DNA of 64,000 nt. Source: Melampsora larici-populina 98AG31 (taxonomy: Eukaryota; Basidiomycota; Pucciniomycetes; Pucciniales; Melampsoraceae). Both the position numbers and the translations under genes were made by a program. The DNA lies in contig NW_006768815.1 in assembly GCF_000204055.1 (NCBI RefSeq), forward strand, positions 62,001-126,000. The letters run 5' to 3'. Under the pieces are notes generated by a model. That model saw nothing but the letters and a program-made list of their open reading frames with translations. It had not been told where the DNA came from and ran no database searches. Positions 11,775 through 23,289 of this stretch are shown here, piece by piece. Position 1 is the first letter of the stretch. Each line of letters opens with the position of its first letter.

Positions 11775-11850
11775 CCCTATATGACTCAGTTGGAAGAGCA
11801 CGAGACTGTAAATCTCAGGGTCATCGGTTTGATCCTGATTTGAGGGACCA
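11775..11850 (+). tRNA. Intronless tRNA-Tyr(GUA)-like sequence with encoded CCA (primer footprint or retrocopy)
   Basis: The sequence folds as a tRNA: acceptor CCCTATA/TTGAGGG (5 of 7 pairs), D arm with AGTTGG, anticodon stem GAGA/TCTC around loop CTGTAAA (anticodon GTA, Tyr), T arm ATCGG/CTGAT with loop TTTGATC, discriminator A at 11847, then CCA at 11848-11850. Eukaryotic tRNA genes do not encode CCA and nuclear tRNA-Tyr genes usually have an intron, so this is a copy of mature tRNA, not a working gene. On the minus strand it reads TGGTCCCTCAAATCAGG directly after a possible LTR end (TCTACA), the place of a retroelement primer binding site, but it covers the whole tRNA. Confidence 0.7.
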
Positions 11851-13780
11851 GATGTAGAACTCTTTCAGTACACAGCTGAAAGCAGAGCCAAGAAGGGGAT
11901 GAATGAAGACACAACCAACAACACACACAATCTAAAGAGGAATAAGTCTTGATATGGTGAATTGAAAGACTTCAAACAGGAAAGAAATGTCCTTCTCAAA
12001 CAGGGACTGTGATTATCAATGAATTAAATTTAAGACCTTCAAGTCTTTGGATTAATAAAAACCAGGCTAAAAGAGGACAATAAAATCAAAAGTAGCACTA
12101 TCTAGGCGCACTCAGGCACCTTTCAAATGAGCAAATGAGCTTACAACTCAACAAGAAATTATTAAAAGTGAATAAAGGGTCTAATATTATAAAATCCCAA
12201 CTCTCATTAGTTGTTCACCCAGATAATAATAATAAAAAGATACAAAGCTTTATTCTAAATTCTAATAATAATTTTTGCTAACTAAAAGGCTCCCAAAGGG
12301 AGGAAAAGACACACCCGACTATATCAAAATTGAAACACACACAAAAAAAGAAAGTAGGACAAAAACACCCCTCAAACTCGAAATTCACCCTCATACACCT
12401 TTTTCACAGCGTAACTCTCAATGAACCCCCAAATTAAAATTGATAAAAATCTTCAAAGCGCCCACATGTATCATTCACAAATTTTCAAGCACACATTTAT
12501 CATTAAAACTGAGCTGTTTACCACAAAAACTGAACAATCCGCCAATTTACCCTTGAAACCTGACAAAAGAAAAGAAATAGGGACTGTATCAAAGTTCTGA
12601 ATGGACATAAAAAAATTTCTGCTTCCGCTCTACAACTTTGCTCAGCCAAGCTAAACTCTAACTCTATTAGTTGTACCCTCAAAATGAAATTCGATTTTAC
12701 GTGAAAATACTCAAAACTAGAGCTTAGGCGGGCTCGCCCGCCTCTAAATCCAATAAGTAGAGAGTTGATCCGTAGGATCCAAGTGGCTGGAAGGGGAAAG
12801 TCAGGATCAGGCAAACAAGGATATGAATTAGGATAAGTCATCAGGATAGATTCTGCATGCTCAACTCATCACATCATTTCGTGTCAATCCAAGAACTGTG
12901 TAACAACTATCCAAGGTTCAATGAAATCCAAATGAGGTTGAAAGGTGGTGTAGCACACATTGTGACAATATACTCAATTCACACAGAGATCAGAGGCTTC
13001 CAAAAGTATTTTAAGCATTTTTCAGCATAAAGTTAGAAGTTTGAACTTAATTGATATGGAAATGATTGGTCTGAGGTCATGGTAGCCTGATATCCAATCA
13101 CAATTGATAAAACACAAGGGAATGTATTGTATGGACATATTTGACTAATATTTCAAAGATTCCAGAGAAGATGAAAGGGTGATTGTGTCATTATGAATGA
13201 TTTGAGACATAGTTAGAGGTCCAATTAGGGGAACAAGGGTAAGCTTTGTAATCAGAAATGACATAAGAACAGAGTGTAGAGATGATACAAAACCGAAGTT
13301 TAAATAAATCCAAAGTGATGATTGGACAAAATTTATATGGAAGTGTTGTGAAATTGATTAGGAGGGTAAGAACTTGGCTGCGGATGAGTGGGTTTGATGA
13401 GCACCATACTTGGATTGATGTGTAAGGGACAAGTGGAAAATACCATTGAGGAGTTATCATTGCAAAACAGGGGATATAGTAGCTGGATGGGTCACACATT
13501 ATTTAAGTAGAATCAAATCATGCCGTAATTATGAATGTGGCATTCACATACTTGAAAAGCACTTCATGTATATGTGCATTGAGAAATTTATATGTAAGGA
13601 ACCACTTTGGGGTGAAGAAACAATTGTACAAGGCAATTTTGATAGCCAAAGCGTGACTGATTCTCAAATAAAAAAGAGGGCAGTGTCAGCTGGATTTTTT
13701 TCATTTGGTGCGCACCTCTGAAGCAAATTGTGAATCTGAAAGATGCCTGATGCCTGAAACTGACATGTGTATTCAGTAAA
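11851..13780. other. Gene-free; probable LTR of the old retroelement starts here
   Basis: On the plus strand TGTAGAACTC at 11853 would be the LTR terminus adjoining the primer site. The other LTR edge could not be located, and no matching copy is in the window. The rest is AT-rich with no credible coding frame. Confidence 0.4.
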
Positions 13781-13789
13781 TGTAAACTT

Positions 13790-14330
13790 GTGAGGTATTA
13801 CCTTCAAATGCCAACTCGGTGCTCATGCTCTCAATACCAAGGCATAAATGCTGAGTTTTTGCTTGAGGGCAGGGATATACAAATTTACATCCATTTGATG
13901 ACAATGGTTAAATTATTAAAAGAACGTAAAAAGCTACAAAAAAACAGCTGCAAAACAAAAGAGCATAAGTTGTACAAACTATTGAGGTTTTGGAAGCATC
14001 TCTTCAGAGTTAAGATTTTGGTAACAGAATTGGAAATTGGTCTTGGTATTGGTATTGGCGTTAGAATTTCATTGACCAGACCTCTTCATATACAATATAA
14101 CACTGCATGGCTCAGGAATGTCAGCCCTTGTCCAAAGCTTGGTCTATTTGTGAACCATGGAGATTCACAAAGTAGATACTTTGCAGGTCTTACACTTAAC
14201 CATGCAAGAAGCCAACTTTTGAAACTTGAACTACTTAATCAAACGGGGATTAAATTTGATTTGAGTGGTATATATACTCAGTGACCAAGACAAGTTATAG
14301 ATCAAGAAAATACACACTATATCTTGCCAC
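13790..14330 (+). pseudogene. Possible decayed protein-coding fragment
   Basis: A frame opens with MPTRCSCSQ and has two nearby frames that also look coding (VLEASLQS then DFGNRIGNW), suggesting a frameshifted remnant. The CSCSQ-type start recalls N-termini of basidiomycete CMC/Plavaka-like transposon proteins, but I cannot confirm it. The open 164-codon frame is probably not a real product. Confidence 0.25.
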
Positions 14331-14939
14331 AGCTCAAAGTGTATACATGTACAGGGGTTTTTCCATTTTCATTTATCCTACACACACTCAAACTTAACTA
14401 AGTCCCTCTCTGTCCTGTACTGGCCAGCTCAATTGTTCTACCTTGTAACATAACAAGATGATTAAGACTTTTTATTTCAGATTTCAATGATGATTTGAAA
14501 GAAAGATCAATTTCTCATTGACTCATGCAACAGCTTGAGGGTTAGGGTCTAGGGTTAGCATAGAGGCCATGAAAAATTTAGGTTTTGCTTTTGGTCCTTG
14601 TCTTTGCTTACATGCAAACGTGATATTGCATCGAGATTTTCTCAAAAAGAAACACTGTGGCTAATGTATTAATTCAATCCATAAAATAACAGAATATGTC
14701 ATATCTGTAGCACAAGGACTTCACGAGATCAATATTTTTAATATATATGTAATTACTCTTTGTATGAACATTGTTGTAATTACATCCTTTTATCCACAAT
14801 AAAAAAATTACATTTATGCTGCTTATCAATGTTGGCCTTGAGCGACATAATCTTCCCACGTACAATCAGCCGAAAGCAAACAATCACGATCTGCGTTTTC
14901 TCTATCTGCTACAGTAGCAACCTCAAAGTGTTCAAAATC
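14331..14939. other. No supported feature
   Basis: This AT-rich flank lies 3' of the Harbinger transposase remnant. The end of that element should lie here, but no terminal repeat matching the far side was recognised. Confidence 0.4.
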
Positions 14940-15145
14940 TCAATTGGCGAGATTTTGATCACGGGCATCTTGATCTTGATCAAACTCCTCAAAGAAATTG
15001 TCCTCTCCCCCTGGTAATACAATGTTTTGAAGTACACACAGCGCTACAACAAGGTCGCCCTGTCGTTCGATGGGATATTTTCTCATAAAACGTGTACACA
15101 GAAACGGCATCTTTGTGACCCCAAATGTCCGCTCAATACATCCTT

Positions 15146-15186
15146 CACAGGGGCCAAAATTGATGCTCACAACTATGTGAGCGTTG
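15146..15186 (+). repeat. Left TIR of the 4-kb element
   Basis: This end matches 19150-19190 in inverted orientation with two or three mismatches and contains the 7-bp-stem hairpin. Confidence 0.92.
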
Positions 15187-15639
15187 TAGACTTTCCTGAA
15201 GTCTCCAAAAAAGATTCATTTTGTTTCAGAATCATTCAATTCATGAGTTTGGTAGTGTTCAGGCAATCAGGCTGTTTTGCTCAGATTTTGCTTGGTGTTG
15301 CTGGAGAATGCTCATTTCCATCATGGATGAGCATGCTTTAGGCTCAGTCTCTGAGATGAGTATTCAGGATCTGCTCATGAGGCATACTCAGAACAGCTCA
15401 GAACCTCTCCAAGATGGAAACAAACTCATTTTTTTTGTACAACACAAATTTACCCCGCTTTTGTTGAAATTTGGTTTGCGGGGTACCCAAGAATCACAGC
15501 TGGAACCCGGCTCAAATTCTGTGATTACAGGTCTGGTGTTGAATTCCAGGACCCGCTCAACCCGGCCTCAAATTGGATCAAGAGGCACAAGTTTGACAAA
15601 ATCGACTTGAGTTTGACGTTGACTTTACTTTCTTTTCAA

Positions 15640-16800
15640 CAATCTGACAACCAGCTCACAACACAGCTCAGCAAACAACTCACAACAACAAAATAAAGAC
15701 ATGAAGGCCGCAACACTCTTAAAAGTAAGACTTTTCTTTGTTTTTGACTCTAGATTGAACACCTTGATTTAAACTAACTATGACTATTCCTTTCTTGTCT
15801 TCTTCTCGACACTTTTAGGCTCACAATTCTAACACTTATAACACTCAAGAACTCGATCACAACTCCAACACACTAACACACTTTAACACAAACACTCTGA
15901 CACTCAAGAACACACACGAACGAACACTAAATAAAAAAGCCCGGAACCCACAAACCTAATAATCAACAACCCACGAACTCCCTTCTATTTGTATTATTTC
16001 GAACTCGCCTACCCTCACCTCAGCCTTCCATTTCCTTCTCTCGCTCTCTTGCCTCCAGCCGCCCAGTCCCTCAATTCACCACTGTATAGGACCTTCAATT
16101 AAGTTTTACTGTGTGCACCCGTAGGTCAGTCCCCCTTTCCTTATCACACTTCATTTTCCCATTCTTTTGTAACACTAACACCTATCTTTTACTTTTATTT
16201 TACTGTTTGCTTTTGAGATCTGACCGATCAATCTCGATATTTGTCTTTAGGTAAGGATTCTCTACTTTACTAATCTCTTTTATTGTTCTTGAAGCTAACT
16301 TTATCTTCTTTCTTTTTTTTACTTTCTATGTGATTGTTTCTAGGTTCTCAACCTTCAACTCCTCCCTTCATCGGATCTTTCATTCTGTCTCAACTCTAAG
16401 CCTCCACCACACTCGATCTCAATCTTGATATTCTCATCTCGATCTTTGGTTTTAGACTTCTTGTTTTGTTTTGTTGATACCTGCACTTCTAGGTCGATCG
16501 ATCGTTCCTTTTGTTTAGGTACGTCATTGTTTCTTTCATCTCTTCATTTTCTTTAGATCTTCTTCAACTGTACTGACACTAACTCAATCTTTTTTCTCCT
16601 TTTCTAGGTTCTATAGTTTTGTATAAACTTCAATTTCTATTTCAATCTTTCAATTCAGATCTTGCATGTCCATATGTAAGTAAGTTATTGTTTATATTAA
16701 GTCTCTACCCTGAAATCAAAGCTATGCTGACTTTATCAAATCGATCTGGACCCTTGATGTAGGTGTGTATTTTATTTAATTTTTACAACTGATCCACTAA
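15640..16800 (+). other. Intron-rich, pyrimidine-rich leader-like segment inside the 4-kb element
   Basis: Strongly C/T-rich DNA with several TAG acceptors directly followed by GT donor-like sites (TTTAG/GTAAGG at about 16250, TTTCTAG/GTTCTC at about 16340, CTTCTAG/GTCGAT at about 16490, TTTAG/GTACGT at about 16518, TTTCTAG/GTTCTA at about 16607). This looks like the promoter and 5' untranslated region of a host gene carried by the element. No following coding frame was recognised. Confidence 0.4.
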
Positions 16801-18324
16801 GCATCATCATCATAGCTTTGTTTCTTATACCTTCAACATTTCGATTTTGGCTGTTTTTTTTGTTAGTTTGTATACGATCATTTTCAACGTTGGTAAGATT
16901 TCCCTTCTCCTTTCTTCACGTCTACAACCAACTAGTGATTTTTGTTTGCTTAATCTCATTTTTCTTTGGAGTTTTCCTCTAGTCGTTTGATGTTTGTGAA
17001 TATGTATTTGTTTTAAAAGTGAGCTTGAAGTTGTGACTAGCCATGATACACAAATGAAATGAATTGCAATGATATGACCGAGTAACAAATCACAAACATC
17101 ATTGCACCAGAAGACGGTATCCAACATATTTAGAGACATCATTTGTGGAATAAACTTCAAATATCTCAATCAATGCAATCACAATCTGTGCTGAGTCTTT
17201 TAAATTTGCTGTTCACAGTGGTTATACTTGGACTCGAGGTGAAGGAATGATTTCTCTACAAAGGAATGATTTCTCTACAGTGTTTATTGAGATCTACGGT
17301 GGCTATTGGGGAGACCCCTCTAGGAGGCTTTTGATTGATTGCTTCAATCCATCCTCTGCTAATCACATCCAGATTGACTCCAAAGTTTCATCACCCTCCA
17401 TCACATAATGTAGCCTGGGTAAAGTTAACCCAATCCTATGATCTGTGACTCGTCCCTGGAAAACACAAATCAACTCCGTTGAAGGTCCACTTCAAATTAA
17501 CAAAACTTGATCACTCAATCTGCTGAAAATTGTATGTCCAAATCTTTTGATCTCAATCAGAGGTTTTGACTTGCAAGAGTCTAAGGCCACGCTCTTCAAC
17601 TTGCTTTTGTTGATTTCTTAGATCTGATAATATCGCTCTTAGGATCATGAATACTCTGGCTCAATTCTGTTCAAAGGAAACTTAGCATGCATGACATTCA
17701 ATGGATATGAGATCAAGGTACTTGCATGCCTGATGTTGCAATTGTGAGTCTTGCATCAAGACAACAATTCCAGTTCGGAACATGTGTCAATCGGACCACT
17801 GATTCAGTCTTGTTGACATGCTACAAGAAGGAAGCTCGAAATTGGTCAGGTCCAGAGAAATTGAGAAAGAGTTTTTGCATTAAAACTCAACTTGACCACC
17901 AACACCCTGTGATCTCATGGTCTCTGTTCTTACATCCTTATCTTCAAATAAGGCCTCTTCTTGCCTGTCTTGATTTCCAGGATCAAAAGCTAAGACCTGT
18001 TCAGAGAGAAGAAACGGAAGAGCCCTTGTGATAGAATCAGATCATCATATCATTCAGCTGCGTGTACTCTAGTGTAATTTATTTAAGAAAATTGATGAAG
18101 AACAAAAACAACCCTCAAACAATAACTGCAGCTGTACTAGTGTGAACCAAACTTGTGTTTTGCATCACAGGTACACATTGTACGCAATGTACACCTGCCT
18201 CCCATCGCATCCTTTTATAAACGTCTTCACCTTTGATTTCCAATGGAGCTTCTCTAAGACCATCCATACTATGACCACTGACCATAAACTCAACATTGAC
18301 TGGTTTAACTTTCCAGCCGCGGAA
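16801..18324. other. No supported gene
   Basis: Interior of the 4-kb element. Open frames at 17726-18031 and 18142-18366 match nothing recognised. A short direct repeat containing GGAATGATTTCTCTACA occurs twice near 17245-17280. Confidence 0.4.
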
Positions 18325-18845
18325 GGTACGATACCGGTACCGGCCCTGCCAGTACCTAAAATATAGGTACTATACTGGTACAGTAGTCAACAGTACCTGT
18401 ATTTTTGATTTTCTTGATCAATCCCCTTTCCTCCCAGCACTATATTAGTATTTTTGTTTTCAGTTTCACTCTCTACTGATATTTATTACCTAATCAATGA
18501 TTTATATATAAATAAGCAACTTAGTTATCATTTCTTAAGCCTTTCAATACACCCAATGTGCTGGGTACCAACTCAAGGTATGGTGAGATACTGGGCAGTA
18601 CGTGCCGTAGGTACGGTAAAGTACAGTACCTATCTGCAAACCTGAGATACCAGTATAGTACAGTACCTAGCAGAACACAAAGTTACTTTACTGCTGGGCA
18701 TTTTTTACAGTACCTAGATTGTAGGTACTGTACGGAGTACTGTACCTGGTGCAAGGTACTGTACCAAGTACCTTCATTTGTAGTATCCAAAAAGCCAGGT
18801 ACTGTACTAGTATTGACAATGCTTTACCAATACAGTAACTGTGGC
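18325..18845. repeat. Cluster of GGTACTGTACC-type palindromes
   Basis: At least a dozen copies of GTAC-centred words (GGTACTGTAC, CAGTACCTA, TACAGTACC) occur in about 0.5 kb, many facing each other. This may be a small palindromic MITE or satellite nested in the 4-kb element; its borders are unclear. Confidence 0.6.
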
Positions 18846-19149
18846 TGCGTTGGCAAAACCCAACACAAGGCTAGCTTGACAAAAGCCCAGCCAGCCACAG
18901 GTGTCCCCTGGATCATCAGGCATCAAGGGATGTTGCTGAGGATGAGCTGAGGGGCTTAGATGAAGTGAGCAGATGGGCTAGCCCTCCCTCAGGATTCTTT
19001 GCTAAGGAATGTTGCCTGAGGGAGCCCTGATTCATCTCCTCAGTTCCTGTTGATCACATAATGAGCTGACAAGCAGAAAGAAAAGGGAAAGAAAAGGGAA
19101 AGAAAATGGAAAGAAAAGGGAACAAACATAGAGAAAAACACAAAAATTT

Positions 19150-19190
19150 CAACGCTCACATAGTTGTGAGCATCGATTTTTGCCCCTGTG
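19150..19190 (-). repeat. Right TIR of the 4-kb element
   Basis: Inverted partner of 15146-15186, ending GCCCCTGTG, followed by the target copy CTT. Confidence 0.92.
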
Positions 19191-20164
19191 CTTGAAGCCC
19201 AGAATGGTGTTTGTTGAATAGCTCTTGATCATTCACAGGGCCTTGATTCCCTTCCGCCCACTCTTTGATATGATATCTAACACCTCTGAAAGGTGCGAGA
19301 AAACCGGGCTTGTTAGCATAGCCGGCATCCACTAAATAATATTGTCCTGTACTCAAAAAGTCAGCAAAAATACAAATGTGAAGTTTATTCCAAGACTCAC
19401 CAGCTGGTACTACAAAGGCACCATCCTGCCTGGCGACTTCAAGAACTTGAGCATCACTACTGCTCCCTTCAAAGCCGGCCATTACAAAGTTGAATGACAT
19501 ATTGAAACGGCATCCGGCGAGTACATTTTGACTCAATATACCCTTTTGATTTTGATAAGCAGCTTTATCTTGTTCTGGAACACTTGCTGGTATGTGAGTA
19601 CCATCAATTGCTCCAATACAGCTGTTAAACCATGGACCGAAAACGTGCACTTGAGGTAATAACATCAGGTATTGGGAATTCTGGGCCAGGTTGTTCGATA
19701 AATTCATCTTTCAAGTCTACCAGAGCCGATACACCTTTGTTGTAGTATCTAGAGATTGTTTCTCCCAAGTGTTGGAAGCGCTCGGCAGTGAGAACGGTAG
19801 AACCGGCATTTCCAACAATGTAAAGGAATATCATAAGCTGCTTGACCGCTGTTGTGTGGATCGTATTCTCTAGATACGGCCTCAATGTAATATGAAGTTT
19901 GTAGAAAGTAACTCGATCCATGCGGCATACATCACAAAATCTAACTGGACTACCGGCTATGATTTCTTGTTCGTATACGTGGCCACATAAAGCGGAAGTT
20001 TGACATGGTATCTTTGGTCGCTGTGCTAGCTCGGCACGGTCAAGAGCAGCTGCCAGTAACAAATTGATGATTTCTTGATCACAATCTACTGGGTTACTTC
20101 CCTCGGATGATGAAGGTTCAAGGATTTCATCTAATTCCGCCCAAGATGCGGAGGAATCAAACAT

Positions 20165-21009
20165 GTGCGCTGATGTTAAAAATGTGATGGTTTGATATTG
20201 TGATGACTGAGAAGAACGGAGAAGATGGATGATTTAAAAAATTAAGTTGAATTTCAAATGGTCAACAAGCTTTTCTGCTTTTGACTACCGAATGAAATAT
20301 AGCTTTTGTTTAAAATGAAAATCGACTTTCCGGGGTCGGAAAGTTCGTACCTTTTAAAAGGTACACCACCAGGTCACTATTCCGGTTGACCAACCAGACT
20401 TTTCCCCGGTTGATTTCCGGTTTTTCTTGGCTGGGGGAAGAACCTTTTTTCAACGGGCTCTTCCAAACCGTGCTGCAATGGGGATTTTTGTCCGGTTTTT
20501 CCGCCGGGTTCAAGCGGAGAAAAACCCGAGGTTCAGCGGGAAACTACCCAGTTGTACTGCTCAAGTCAAGTTGACTCGCAGTACCCCTGTCTGTTGTTCA
20601 ACCGTTCTCAAGTAGTTGAGAACCTGATGAAACACAGCCATTATATCATGATGGACAAATTTCTCTCTGTCTCACAATGTTCACCTTGATGAGAAAGATC
20701 ATGCTGAGCCATTGATTTCACTGATAAATAGTGCTAAGAAAAAAATGACAAGAGCTACAAAAGAAATCAATGATACAAGTGAGAGCTGTGTGTGTAAGAA
20801 ACGAGATAAAGATACACCTGATGAACCGAGGGCCTCAAGTATTGGCAGATTAATCAGAATGAGAATGATAAACTGCTTGCGACTTGAAAGAAGTAAAATA
20901 AAGTTGGAAAGCTAAAAATATACTGAGACACAATCAAAAAAACTTCTCAACTACCTGAGACAACAGCCAAGATAATTGCGGTGAAAATGACAGAAAGAGC
21001 TTAAGTTGT
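20165..21009. other. Intergenic, contains one putative TIR
   Basis: Upstream of the Harbinger start and downstream of the 10-exon gene. It holds the 18-bp motif at 20361-20378 and a small palindrome GTTCTCAA-GTAG-TTGAGAAC near 20603. No gene was recognised. Confidence 0.5.
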
Positions 21010-23289
21010 CTAATCCTCAGGGTTTTCATAAAGATCCTCATAGTTGGCTAAACCAGTTCCAAAAGTTTCATCAAGCTCATTCATCATATCACGTACGGAA
21101 GTCTCATTAGGTAATGAGAAATTGGTGGTATTGTTGAGTTCTTCAAATGTTTTCTGACCATCAAATCGATGATGATCCAATTGTAAACATAGAAAGAAGT
21201 ATCTGGTTGTTTTAACACACAATCCGTTAATAGATTCTCAAAGCCAAATTGAACAGGAAAAATAAATACCACTTACGCATGACAATATCTTGTTGTTTGA
21301 CTTCGCAAGAACTCCAGTTTTTTGTCCATGACAGCCCAAACACTTTTGCTGTGGTATTCCAGTGGATTTAAGCCCAAATGACAAGCTTGCATTCCCTGAG
21401 TAATACAGTATTAGTCAACAGAAAAGAATATCACAGAACATTGACTTACAAGAAATGCATATTGGGTACTCTGGAGATGGGTGAGCTCCTTGACAATATC
21501 CTCCCGGGGCTTTATGTCCCCACCGACTTTCCCATGCTCCTTTTTATAAAGCTATTTGTTTCAGTAAAAGGCAGCTTATCAGTCAAAGACGAAAAACTTT
21601 GAACCACATGGCAGATTAACTTACCTTGACCCAAATACTGTCAATTATTGGTACGTTTGATTTGCATGGCAAACTACCTTGCTTTGAAAGTTGAATATTG
21701 GTAAGAAGCTGTGAAAGATAAATATAGCAGTATAACAGTATAAGAATAGCGTCAAGATACTTAGATAAATGAAATGTTATAATGTAATAACTTACAATAT
21801 CCTTGAATTCTTTTCGCGCTTCTTTCAACACAGTCCTGATCAACTGATGAAAAAGTGTTGCATCTCCCGAATCAGCATTCTTTCCATAATCAGCAGGTAG
21901 GTATTGTTTCTTCCATGTTTTAGGATAGGCAAGCATTGCATTCTACAACAAAAAATAACATTAACAATATAGAGCAATATATGAGACGTACAAAGAGACT
22001 TACCAAGGTCCTCGCATACAAGGAATGGGGAAGTTGGTCCTGATCGCCTTCTTTGTCTTCAAGTGAAGTGTAAGCTTGAATGTCTCCTTGCAGTATGTTT
22101 TTGATCGCATTTGACTTAATAGCACACTGTTAGGATTTTTCATGAGAATAGTCAATATACCTAAATTGACAGAGCTGTGAAAGTGCAAAACATCACTTGC
22201 CCTGAGTGTTTGATTAGTATCATCAAAAGTCCCACGATTACGGTGAGATGAGAGCTGCTTGACAGTATCTTCTACTTCAGCAAGCTCCCTATGTATGTCA
22301 GTCATCTCTTGATGAGTCACGATGTTAGAAACCATGAGCGCCATGAATTGGCTTTGAGGAGTTTCTTCCTGTAAATAAAGAAATAATATCAGTCAGCTGA
22401 AAGAAAAGCAAATCAATTTGAAGAACTTACATTGCACAGTTTACGTCCCATTACCTGATGATCCTCATCAAGTTGAGCACGACTTGATAGTCAATTGAAT
22501 GTTTGTAATGCTGGTCCAGTCATGTGGGTCAAAATCAAGGATGATTCGGAAGGGAGGCTTCTGTTATGAGACTTTGTTTGAGCAACAGGTCTTCGGGTTT
22601 TGGCTATTTTGTTGTTATTGTTTTTATTGTTTTTTTGGGTTTTTTTGTTGTCTTCATTTTCTTCATCATCTTCATCATCTTCATCGTTTTCTTGGTCTTC
22701 ATCGTTCTCATGGTCTTCATCATCTTGTAGCCTTTGTAGTCTTCATCTTCTTCACCGTCCTTGTAGCCTTTGTAGTCTTCATTGTCTTCATTGTATTCAT
22801 CATCTTTATTGCTTTGTTCAAAGTCTTCATCTTGAGAACCGTTCACTTCATTGATGTTCACTGTTTCAAAAACAAAGGTCAATTAGCATACATATTTACA
22901 ATTGAGTTGGTATGTCACAGTTAAATAAGACTTACAATTATTTTGTCTCTTGGACTTTCCAACAATTTTGTGTTGGCGATCTGCAGAGGACTGATGATCA
23001 GCTGGTAACAAGGGTCAAAGAAAATAAATGTTGAAGTTTCAGCAGCACAGGTCAAAAACTTACACTCATCTGATTGATTAAACTTCTCAAGATCTTGTGG
23101 TTGGATGCCGCCTTGGGATGGGCGTTCAGGTGGTGTATGGGACACACAAGATTTCTTTCTGTGGTCAGCCAAGTCATCCAAACGTTTGCGGTTTTGAGTG
23201 CGTTCTTTTGATGGTTCCTCATGAGTGGCCTGTTTACCCGATTGTTGATCAGATCTTGGCAGAAGTGGATTGTAAAGTGCTTGACGCAT
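21010..23289 (-). pseudogene. Ten-exon gene of unknown function, two lesions in exon 3
   Basis: Exons by splice sites and phase: 23289-23064, 23001-22936, 22860-22431, 22368-22201, 22114-22004, 21942-21796, 21708-21625, 21551-21450, 21395-21277, 21202-21010. Lengths keep frame throughout, giving about 548 residues. Intron 4 (22200-22115) has a GC donor in the strong context AGG/GCAAGT. Exon 3 encodes an acidic Asp/Glu-rich tract with DYKGYK repeats; one base is missing there near 22727, and a TGA (probably from CGA) occurs near 22487. Conserved-looking segments include MVSNIVTHQEMTDIHRELAE, LYARTLNAMLAYPKTWKK and LDHHRFDGQKTFEELN. It resembles large rust-specific families I cannot name; no catalytic motif or membrane segment is evident. 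It may be the second gene of the candidate transposon. Confidence 0.75.

Larger units (their letters stand above)
15146..19190. mobile_element. 4045-bp non-autonomous TIR element (CACTA-like) with captured sequence
   Basis: Inverted ends of about 41 bp begin CACAGGGGC on both sides and carry an internal hairpin GCTCACA-ACTA-TGTGAGC. The 3-bp duplication CTT lies at 15143-15145 and 19191-19193. Subterminal regions are rich in short CTCAG/GATGAGC words, as in CACTA elements. No transposase frame is present inside. The element sits in the Harbinger transposase and its removal repairs that frame, which proves the boundaries. The superfamily is inferred: CACAG rather than CACTA ends leave some doubt. 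Confidence 0.85.
14940..20164 (-). pseudogene. PIF/Harbinger (HARBI1-like) transposase, split by a 4-kb insertion
   Basis: The N-terminal block (20164 to about 19640) leads into the DDE nuclease block (to 19191) and a C-terminal block (15142-14940). Catalytic residues are visible in IGAIDGTHIPA (first D), YYLVDAGYANKPGFL (second D) and CIERTFGVTK (E). The E lies beyond the insertion at 15146-19190, so the protein is cut between its second D and its E. Removing 4048 bp rejoins HHSGLQ to GCIERTFG in frame. One extra base near 19639 is a separate frameshift. The frame ends in an acidic tail (EEFDQDQDARDQN). The Myb-like partner protein of autonomous Harbinger elements was not found, and terminal repeats were not identified. 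Confidence 0.9.

Noticed and set aside
11775..11850. Functional tRNA-Tyr gene
   Set aside because: It encodes CCA, lacks an intron and has acceptor and D-stem mismatches plus TTTGATC instead of TTCGATC, so a copy of mature tRNA fits better.
18996..19130. AAAGAAAAGGG repeats as a regulatory array
   Set aside because: A short purine-rich microsatellite inside the 4-kb element with no further support.
22604..22882. Lys/Met-rich end (KMKTTKK) as a true C-terminus
   Set aside because: It arises from a one-base loss in an acidic repeat; the neighbouring frame continues Asp/Glu-rich and leads to the next exons.
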